A stretch of 64,000 nucleotides of DNA from Klebsormidium nitens (Eukaryota; Streptophyta; Klebsormidiophyceae; Klebsormidiales; Klebsormidiaceae): contig DF237330.1 in assembly GCA_000708835.1 (NCBI GenBank), positions 26,261 to 90,260 of the forward strand. The letters are read 5' to 3'. Shown one piece after another: positions 1 through 23,300 of the stretch; positions within the stretch are counted from its first letter, which is position 1; every line of letters begins with the position of its first letter. The notes below the pieces were generated by a model that saw only the letters and a program-made list of their open reading frames with translations, did not search any database and had not been told where the DNA came from. The translations under genes and the position numbers were made by a program.

Positions 1-171
1 CATGCCCATGCGGCCACAGCGGGCTCATTGGATAGTCAGATTCACATCCGGAGACCGTTGGAAGCAAGCCCGCCTCTCAAAACACAGGGTACTAACGTAC
101 GGTGGGTATTTCCAGATCAGAAAAAATCGCATACGTCAAATCCAAGCGCAAACGTTGGACACCCAGACTCA
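1..171 (+). other. possible partial exon at window edge
   Basis: One frame is open from base 1 to a good donor-like CAG|GTAAGT at about 171/172. Nothing in the translation is recognisable, and the stretch could equally be DNA downstream of the convergent RecQ gene. There is no partner exon in the window to test it against. It is listed only so that the left edge is accounted for. Confidence 0.15.
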
Positions 172-384
172 GGTAAGTAGGCAGATTCTGGGCAACGAGA
201 TGGCTGCGCAAGAGGGACCAAAAAGCAACCGTTATAGGGGTTGCCGTGCACATCTTTTCTCCAGCTTCACACGCAAGCTGAGCAGCGGGATTTTATCCAA
301 AAGACGACAAACTCTAATCAATCCAATACATATCATTGGGTCATGCATGTGCCGTCTTCTATTGAAGTGAGCAATCCGGTGACG

Positions 385-13362
<12,978 letters not shown>

Positions 13363-14321
13363 TTTGCTGGCCGGTGGAATATGCAAATAAGCAGGTGCTT
13401 GCGGAAGATTCTGAAAGAAAGTGCTTGGTGTTCTCGAGCAACCTCTATTTGATCCTCTGCCAAGGAAGGAAGAGCAGAGACGTATGGAGCTGGGAAGATA
13501 CTGTCCGGTGATCACAAAGTCTCGGTGCAAGATGCAATGCTGCCAAACCGTGGAAGTAGAGCACCTTGTGCAACGCGTCGTGATTGCTGCAAACTCAAAA
13601 AGCTGCGCCGCAACCTTCATGGGGTCATCATAAGGCACCAGATTTGCAAAGGATCTGTGCGGTCTTGACAACCAATTCTTCGCTATTGGCCTGCTGTAGG
13701 CTTTCTAAGATACACAGACACGACTGGACCTCGAACAAGAGTCAATGGATGGGGACTGCCGCCATTGCACAGGGAGGCCGCCTAGGAGCTTACAACAGGC
13801 ATCAGAACCAGCACTTCTCAAGCGCTTTCAAAAACTTGCCGAGCTTTTCTACATGTCCACCCAAGCTGCGCACACCTGCACTCACTGCCTCAGGAGTCAG
13901 GCTACGTACAGGGTTTGGAATTTAAAGGAAAGCATTCAAAACGCATGGCGCGAAAAGTTGATCTGGCAAAGCCAGCCTCAAAAGCCAGCGCGCGCGTGAC
14001 ACGAGGCATTGGACTAGGAGAATCGCGTTCCGGTCCAGATCGCGGATCCTGTTCTCAACCGGAATGATCTTCCTCTTGAGCCTCGACTCGAGAGCTCAAG
14101 AGCTACCTAGGTCCTGGGTAGATGGAGGAGGAGAGCGCCTGGCGCACTGTCTGGTGCAATAAGAATGGCGGACTCTGCAGCCTTTCGAAACAGCAAGTAC
14201 GGGAGGGATGAATGTGAGCAGCAAAGGTGTAATATGATGGATGTGCCCGGCATTCGGGGCGCCCCTTGATTATCGCGCCCGGTTGTGCTTAGGAACATAG
14301 ATTATTGCACGAAACTTAACC
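13363..14321. promoter_or_regulatory. shared upstream region of divergent RecQ and RSH1 genes
   Basis: About 0.96 kb separates the proposed start of the RecQ gene (minus strand, 13362) from that of RSH1 (plus strand, 14322). It must contain both 5' UTRs and both promoters if the two start calls are right. No clear TATA box was identified. The half nearest RecQ stays open in the RecQ frame up to 13671, so part of it may be coding or 5' UTR. Confidence 0.5.
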
Positions 14322-17300
14322 ATGGCCAACTCTAGCATGTTGGGATGCCTCCGCTCGACTGGTGAAAGTAAGTTGTTTGCTTTTCCAAATTAATTCTCCT
14401 TGTTGTGTAGTGATGTTTCTAACCATTTTGAGACAGCAGCTCAGGTTGTGTCCATCCCTGCGTTTGAATATAGCTTCTCATATCAAGTCCTCGCTACCAT
14501 GCTTAGAAACACATGCCCACAGTCACATTCTGTTTGGCATGGATGCCTTCTGGTGCTACCTCTTCCTCCCGCAAGCAGGCGGAAAGACTCTGTGGCCTGC
14601 ATCAGAATGATCCTGCTGTGATCGGCTCGCTTGGGTTGTCTACATTGGTAGCTGATTACCACTTGCTGTTTTTCGTAAAAAGGCTGCTGTTGATCATGCA
14701 ACTGCAGAGCGGTGTCATCATGGAGAGCCGGATTCCAGTTGTCAGTAGCTCTCAAGGCGGCTTGGACTCTCAAGCCGCAGCTTAAGTGTTGTTCACAAAT
14801 AAAGCACCCCGGCAAAGCCAGGGATTCTGAGCTTATTCCGGGATCAAAAGTACTTGATCCCATCAAGTTGTGTCAACCCCGGATTTCGTTCGAGTTTGTC
14901 TTCATATACATGCCACAAACCTGATTGAAGATGGTCAACAATCTGCTTCTAGGGCACATTGCAGTTCCACTCTATCGTTTGTAGGTTCTTGACACGTACG
15001 AGGTTCTTAAACACTTTGGGCTGGTCTCAGCAGTTTGTATGTATTCCTCGGTTAGTGGCCTACCGTATTCAGGTCTTTCACACTTTGTGGTTTGGCGGAG
15101 CTCACCCGAACCAGCTCCTGGTTCCGAGCGTGTTGCTGAAAATCATAGCCGAACTCTCGCTCAACTCTGTGCTTGTTTCCGCAGATTTCCTGGGCAATGC
15201 CGTCTCTCCAGAGCCTCTAAGTGCCCCTTGGCAGCCACACGTGTCCAGATTCATCAGGGCCCTCTGCAGGAACTCTGAACCGTCCACACGCAGATGGCAG
15301 AGGCAGGTCGTTGCAGCTGCTCAAAGCAAGCAGCAATGGGTAGAATCCCGCTTTTCCGGAGGCTTAGATTTGTTTGGAATCAGTAGAGAGGCTATCGGCA
15401 ACAATGAGGGGGCGTTGGGGTTCAGAATAGGTCGGGGGCTGTTGGTCTGCAGCGCAGCCCGGGGGTCGGGGCTACAGGACGCTCCTCCGGCAGTCACTCC
15501 GCAAACGCTTTGGCAGGTGAGGGTTTTCATGGGGCGGTGACCCCAAAGTCACGGATTGAAGCTACATGGTTATGTTCATCTGAACCTAGTTGGATCGAAA
15601 GTGTGGGTTTCTTGTTTTTCGGCTTCCCCTCAAGCGACCGGGCTGCATTCAGTCAGAAAATCATGAGGGGGGCTTTCCTGCAATGTGCTGGTGCAATGCG
15701 CAGGTGCACTGCGTTTGGGCGACACGTTTTGTTGACCGGCAAGCAATGGATCCAATGCCAAATTGCCTTTGAAACTTATGCATCCTCCAGTTGAACAGAC
15801 ACCTCAAAGGGTCTCAGCCATTTGGTGTCATCAAGCACGCACGCTTGCGAACAGCATTCTGACCATCTGACTGATTCACATGCTTCATTATGGCGCTTTC
15901 AATCTGCAAGATGGCGCCTTCTCCCCACAACTCGTGAAATAGCGATCCCCCCTGTCTCGCACAACCTCTTCTTACTTCCCCTCACTTCCTCCCACGCTGA
16001 CATCACCACGGTTGGTCGGTGACATCATCCAAATGTCGCAATGCTGCGCAGGGCCTGAAACCAACGGTCTCTTACCTTTCCGACTACGAGCTCGATAGAG
16101 TGGAGGAGGGGCTCAAGGTGCGCAAATCACCTGTCTACTTTCTGCTTGGGTTTCACCACTTGTCCTCCTTGTATCTGACTATACGGCTGGAAGATTTTGT
16201 TTCTGTATCTGCTGCAGTGAGGATTGAGTTTGTTTCATCCCACTGACGCCTTCTGTTTGTCATTGAACGGAGTCCACCTTGGTTGGGAACAGCAAACCTG
16301 CTCTTCGTTTCCTCAATATTTGACATATTTGTCAGTCTTGCTTCTAGTAGCCCATGCAACCTAACTTCGGGGTCCTTGTCTTTTCTCACTGTCCCTTATC
16401 ACGTCTATCTGTGTGCGTACAAACAACAATCTGGCCCGCGTGCTTTTGGATCAGTTGTGCCAGCTTTGGCTGCTTTCCCTACCTTCCGTACGATTCATAT
16501 TTGTCCATGGCATGCCCGTGACATGGCAGGAAGTGTGTTGCAGGTTGCTTTTGACGCCCACGACGGGCAGCGGAGAAAGAGCGGCGAGCCGTACATCATC
16601 CACCCTGTTGCCGTTGCGGAGATCCTAGGACAAATGGTAAGCTCGCCATGTGTGCTTGGATTGCAACTTCAGTAGATTGATTTGGAGGAAGGAATTTACG
16701 CACATTTGCAGCATGAGCCCTCTTGAAGATCTCTGCGTCCCCTGGTTGTCAGCACTGTATGCCACAATGATGAGGGTTGGGGTTCAATGTTGAGGAAGTG
16801 AGTGTCGTGAGTACCTACGTTTTTGCGCTGAACATGTAACTGTCAGTCTGCAAGGCCCCACCCAAATAAGTTGTATCCATAGGGTGCGAACCAGCCGAAC
16901 ATAACAAAGTTCGAGTGGAGGAAAGCTCCATCTCGGTCACTGCTGAGTCTTACCACCCAGCACGAGGCGAGTCGATTTCGCACTTGTATAATGGGGTGGA
17001 TTCTTTTGGTGTTGAGCTGGAAATCACTTTATCTCCCCCTCTTTTTCCGCAGCAAATGGACTGCGAAACGATTATTGCCGGCCTGCTCCACGACACCGTC
17101 GAAGACACCGACGCCGTCACTTTCGAGTCGATCGAGCGGCAGTTCGGGGCGGGGGTGCGGCGCATCGTGGAGGGGGAAACGAAGGTGTCGAAGCTGGGCA
17201 AGATTCAGCGGCCGAAGGAAGGAGCGCCCCCGCAGGACGTCAAGGCGGAGGACCTGCGCAGCCTCTTCTGCACGATGACCCAGGAGGTGGGGGCCTCTCT

Positions 17301-20300
17301 GGAGGTGTCTGTTTGACGAGAATTCTCGGTGGATACCTTTAGTGAGACGATTTGTGATGTTTCTTGTTTGTCCTTCGTGTCAATTGCTGCCACGGGCAGG
17401 GTCCTGCAGTCTGATACGATGTTGGTGAGGGAGGTTTAGAATGGTGGGTTTTTGTGGGTAGCAATCTTGTCGCTTGGCCGGGGCTCGGGTGTTTGCCTGC
17501 TAAACTTCCAACTCCTCAAGTCCTGCCAGGATTGTCTAGGTCTGAGGTTCGTTTGCATCCATACCGGACTACCGTCTTGAAAATGTGCCAAGAGAAGGTC
17601 GGTGTTAAAAAGCCATTTATATAGGAGGGAAATCAAGGGCAAACTGCTGCGGAGGCTTCTTCAATTGTGTCAAGACACTTCTCCCGGACAATAACGGTCT
17701 CGTTTGACACAAGGTCTGATGCAGATTCCTGTTCCACACAGGTCCGCATCATCATCGTCAAACTAGCAGATAGATTGCACAACATGCGGACTCTGAGCCA
17801 CATGCCTCCGCACAAACAGGTGGGTGCAATCCTCCACAAGCTTTTGATCTCATTGCCGGTGTTTGCCAAACAACGGCTCTCGAGGAACGTTTAGATTAAA
17901 GTCAGCCGGACTGACTAAGCTCAAGACATGTTTCGGGACTCTGTCTTTTTCAATACGCAACAGGGTTTAAAGCAGTAGTACAGGAGACAAGAAGTTGCCA
18001 AGGAGGTTTTGAAAGTCCCTCTTTCTTTGATGCAACCAGGGGGTGAGATCCACTTTCGGCTCAATGTTGAATGGATTAGCGCCAGTCAGCGATTCTCACC
18101 TGTTCTGTCCCCAACGCAGCACTACTTTGTGACGTAGGATGTCTGCCCTGTGTGCTACAACGCATGCTGCAGACCCGCTCACTTTCCCTTGCAGCATCAC
18201 ATCGCCGACGAGACGCTGCGCGTGTTGGTTCCCCTGCTTTCGGTCATGCGGCGTCTGTTATATTCCTTTAAGAATGCTAACCCGCCTGGGATACAAAACA
18301 CAGTACTCACCTAATGTTGGAGCGATACTCCTCTCAGCCCTTCCTATGACTGCTGCATCATTACAGTACGTTGCTTACACTCTCGCTCTATCCTGTAGCA
18401 CTACATCGCCGACGAGACGCTGCGCGCTTTTGCCCCCCTCGCATGTCTTCCGGGCATGTACCGATCAGGAGCGAGTTGAAAAGGAGTTGTCATTCCTCAA
18501 CACTAATTGTACGGGCATAAAGCAGGAACTGCTTGGATGTTCTCAAACTTTAACCTCCTCCGCAGCCATACATCGCCAACGAGGCGCTGCGCGTGTTTGC
18601 TTCGTCGCGCGCCTTCTGGGCATGTACCTCATCAAGAGCGAGCTGGAGGAGATGTCATTCCTCAGCACTAATTGTGACCTGCACAATCGCAGAAAAGACA
18701 ATTGATGTATGTTCTAACATTCCAACTTTTTCCCACAGCACTACATCGCCGACGAGACGCTGCGTGTGTTCGCCCCCCTGGCGCGGCTCCTGGGCATGTA
18801 CCGCATATTGAGCGAGCTGCAGGAGCTGTCGTTCGTGAATACTAATAGTGACCTGCTGTTTACATGTTTTCACCTTATCGACTTTCCCCCGCAGCACTAT
18901 ATCGCCGACGAGACGCTGCGCGTGTTCGCCCCCCTGGCGCGGCTCCTGGGCATGTACCGCATCAAGAGCGAGCTGGAGGAGCTGTCGTTCATGTACAGCG
19001 CGCCGCAGCAGCACGCGCTCATCCGGCGCCGCATGGACGAGTTGCGCCGCCAGCAGGAGCCGGCCGTCGCCAAAGCCAAGCGGGATTTGGAGGACCGTCT
19101 CTCCAAGTGAGTCATTGAGCCTTTCTATTCTGCGCTTCCCTTTCTGGTGCATCCTGATTTGTTAATCCGCTCTTTCTTGCATAGAGTAGCAGTGCTACCA
19201 GCAGGAGTTGCTGGCGCCAAAGCCAAGCAGGGTCTGGAGGACAGCCCCTCTTAGTCACTTTCCAAGCCTCAGTCAAATCAATGTCTAGCGGGCCGAATTT
19301 GTCGACCAATTAGTACAGGACTGTTCTGAGCCTTTCAATGTGGGATGGAATAGACCGTTCACCCCAAATGGAGGGTTGAAGTCTCTGGCGGGCTTGCTGG
19401 ACTCTTCCATAAGGATGTCACGCTAGTCGTTTGAGGACTTGAAAGGTCGACGTTTGGGATATAGCGGCGTGGTGGGCTCCCGATGCTGGATCTTGGAATT
19501 GTTGGCAGTGACTGCACTGCTTTCTGGATCCGTTAGCTTCAAGGCAGGTTAGTTTCTCAGAAAAGGTTTCATACATCCGGCCAGTCCGAGCATTGCAGTT
19601 TGAACTTTCCGTCACCTTGCTTCAACTTTATTCTCGTTGAAACAGCCGGCCTGATACCTCTTCATTGCCTGCCGAAATTGTAAGCAAGTCGGTGGTTGAC
19701 TGTGCTGTCGAATCGTTGCAGGGATGCGTGCCTGTGTTTGACGCACAGCTTCCGGGTTGAAACGCTGTGCAAGGAAGCCTACAGCATCTACAAGAAAGTC
19801 AAAGCGAGCGGGTGCGAGATCGAGGACGTCTGCAACATTGCCCAGGTGAGGAAACAGTGATGACGGCCCCACCATCTGTTATGCACTGGCGTGATTATAG
19901 CGTAAGAATTGTAAGAATTGGAAGAATTGTAAGAGAATGCGCATGTTTGCATCTGTAGTGTAGTGTAGGAAAAAGGGCTTTTGTTGCAAACGCTATGCGG
20001 TGCCAAAAAGAATCGATGAGCGGCGGTATCCAGACACTGCTTACTTGGAGCCAAGGCCGTGGTCCGTTGACGTTTATTCCCACTCTGCGCGATTAAATGC
20101 GCTGATAGTCGCATTGTTCCTCCATGTATGAAGTCCTAAAAACCTCATAGACCGCATCACCTCTGGGTCCCATTCTGAGTCTGCAATAGGACTTTCGCAA
20201 CTCAAGCGCTATTCCGTCCTGCAGTTGCGCATCATTCTGGAGCCCAAACCGGTAGCCAGCTGAGCCTCGCCCCACCTGGCGCGACGTTCATTGATCTGCA

Positions 20301-23300
20301 TTCCTGCTGTGACTGAACTGCGAGAATTGGTGTTCTCGAAGTCTCGTCACTTCTCTTTCCAATTTCAGGCTTAGACCAATCGCTTCAATTTCATCCCGCA
20401 GTTGCGTATCATTCTGGAGCCCAAACCGATAGCTCAGCTGAGCCTCGCCCCACCGGGCGCAACGTTCACCGATCAGCAGCTGTGCTACCACGTGTTGGGA
20501 CTGATCCACAAGATGTGGACACCTGTCCCTGGTGCGGTGAAGGATTACATCGCCACCGCGAAACCCAATGGGTACCGGAGCCTGCACACGACGCTCCTGC
20601 CGCTGGGGGCCAAGCCGTTGATTCCGCTAGAGGTGCAGGTAAGATTGTTCTGGTTGCTTACAAAATGCTCAGTTTTGTTGAAGCTCGCTGGTTTACGATA
20701 GTCTTCGGACGGGTTCCTGAGAGGGAGAATCCGACGGTTACAAGGAGCCTGCACACAACGCTGCTGCCACGCCGTTGATTCCGCTGAAGGTGCAGGTAAG
20801 ACTCTTCTGCTCCTTTCCTCCTGCCTGCCTGAAGTGTGACTGGTTTAAGTCCGTCTAAAGACCCGAAGGACGCGAGGTTAGAGCTCAGAGGGTATGGGAG
20901 CTTAAACAGGATGCTCCTGCCGCTAGGGGCAACGCCGTTGATTCCGCTTAAGGTGCAGGTAGGTTTCCTTTCACTGTCGTCAAGGTCGGCAAGTCTTTTA
21001 AAGTATTCTAAGGAAATTCTAAAAAATCACGATGTAGGAAAGGTCAACCGCTATTTGAGGGCTGCCGACCGGGCTGCTCATCAGCGCTGATTGTGTTCGC
21101 AGCTTCAAGTAAAAAACGCCACGACGTCCTTGATCTCCGTAAGCTTCCTTGAATGTGTTGCTACTGTTGGCAGTGTGCAAACCGAGAAGCTTTTGCAGGC
21201 TTAGGAAGCCTAATAGACACCAAACAGTGTACTTTGTGCTTTCGAGCCCGTGGTAACTTGTTTGGTCGGTCGGCCCTATGATATTCGTGCCACCATGCAG
21301 ATCCGGACCGCCGATATGGACCGTGTTGCGGAGTGGGGCGACCACTGTCGAGCGGGCGGCGGCGGCCTGGTGTATACGGAAGCCAGTACTTCAGAAAGCT
21401 CGGAGGACGGTGAGTCTTTTGAGTTCATTTTGCATCGTTCCTTCTCAGAATCTGCAGGTTTCCTTCGTTTTGGCTTGGGCTGCTATGAACGAATATGCTG
21501 GCTCACCGCAGGAGCCATGTTAATAGAGTGCAACACCTCCGTTGTTTGAAGGACTCTACTCTTGTGATGTCAATCTTCTAGCGGAGCTCGACCAGATCCG
21601 GCCAATCTCTTTGATGCTAAAGCGTCCAATCCTTACCTAAAAGATATCGTTCACGGCAATACCTCGTTCCGCCAAAGTTGTGCCCGGCTGGGGTCTCTGC
21701 CCTGCCATCGAATAATGTACCTTGCCTTTATTGAATCGAACATCTTTGAGAAACTAGTTCGTGAAACACAGCAGGTGGGCACCACTCTGTGCCTCACCCA
21801 GTCTATCAAACAACGTTCTCACTCGCTCCAATGTCTCCCCCCATGCCTTCTTAAAATCCAGACATCTATGCAGGACCTCTTTGTGGTTTCCCGGGTATCT
21901 GCATCAGCAGTTTCCAAAATGGCCCGACTCTCCCACTGGCCGCCAAAAAAACCTCGGTTTCTCAGGGGCGATTATCCATTTAGTTTCTTTCTTCCTTTGT
22001 TTTGCACAGGTAACTGCAACGGAAACTCCCTCTACGGCCCCACTCTCCGCCTCGCCCGCAGCCGCGGTCCGGGTCTCGCGAACGAAGAAATAAAACGGCG
22101 TATGAAGTGGCTCGACTCGATCCGGGAGTGGCAAGAGGAGTTCGTCGGCAACATGACCGCGCGCGAGTTTGTGGATACCATTACTGGGGACCTGTTTAGC
22201 AGCCGCGTGTTTGTGTTTTCGACCAGCGGGGAGCCGCTGAACCTGCCGAAGGGGGCGACGGTGATCGACTACGCATACCAGAAGGATACGCAGATGGCGA
22301 ATAGGATGGTCGGAGCGAAGGTGAGGGCGTGCGATGTTCCTGTTCTCGCTTTGCTTCAATGCGGCAAAGCCAGCTTGGGCTGAGATATACCACAATTTTT
22401 GAAGTACCTGATAGGGGGGGTGACGAGGATTGACTACGCGCAAAAAGAGGATATGCAGAGGGCGAACCGGATGGTCGGCGTGAAGGTGAGGGCGTGCGTT
22501 TTTTTGGGTCTGTTCGCTCTGCTGTGCCATAGTCAACTGGGCTTGCTTATGTTGCATTTTCCAAATTGAGCATCGGCAAAAACTACACGTACCAAAAGCA
22601 TACGCAGATGGCCAACAGGATGGTAGGCGCAACGGTGAGGACGTGCATTGTGTCTATTCTCGCTTCGCTTCGCTGTGCCAAAGCCTGCTTGGGCTAGGGT
22701 ATACCACGTTTTCCGGATTCCGGATAACCTGATAGTGGGAATGAGGGAATGAATACGCGTGTTCAGAGAATACGCAGATGGCGAAGGGGATGGTGGGAGC
22801 AAAGGTGAGGGCATGCGATGTGTCCGGTTTGTTCCCGCTTTCAAGCTGCCCTGGCTTCTGTTGCATTTTCCGAGTCGAGGACCAGCGATAGTGGGGGCCA
22901 CGCTGACTCACTTGGGCGTACTAAAACGATGAGCAGATTGCGAACAGGATGGTTGGAGCGAAGGTGAGGGCGTGTGTTGTCCGTTCTCGCTTCGACCTGC
23001 CGCAGTTTATGCTGCATTTCTCGAAGCCCAGACTGGCGGGTAGGGGGTGCTATTTGACGCATGTGGTGTTTGTTTTTCCCTAGGAAGTGTCACCGTAATC
23101 AACGCAGAAGTTGGTCCAGAGACGGTGGGATCACAAGTTCAGCGAGGAAGTGTTCTTGATGTACCGATCTTTCATTTGCTTCCGGAGTTTGAACAGCTTA
23201 GGAAACAGCAGATTCCACTTGACCCTTTGGGGTCTTCTGTCTAGTGGCCTGTACAATGAATGTTACGAAAGCTAAACCAACCAATCGCTTGTGACGCGAA

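Noticed and set aside
13363-13671. N-terminal extension of RecQ from an ATG at 13671
   Set aside because: The extra ~100 residues are Cys/Ser-rich with no resemblance to RecQ leaders. The ATG at 13362 gives a leader of ordinary length.
18195-18738. Copies of exon 7 as mutually exclusive functional exons
   Set aside because: The first three copies have frameshifts and no donor after the copied part, so they cannot replace the real exon. Only the fourth could act as an alternative acceptor.
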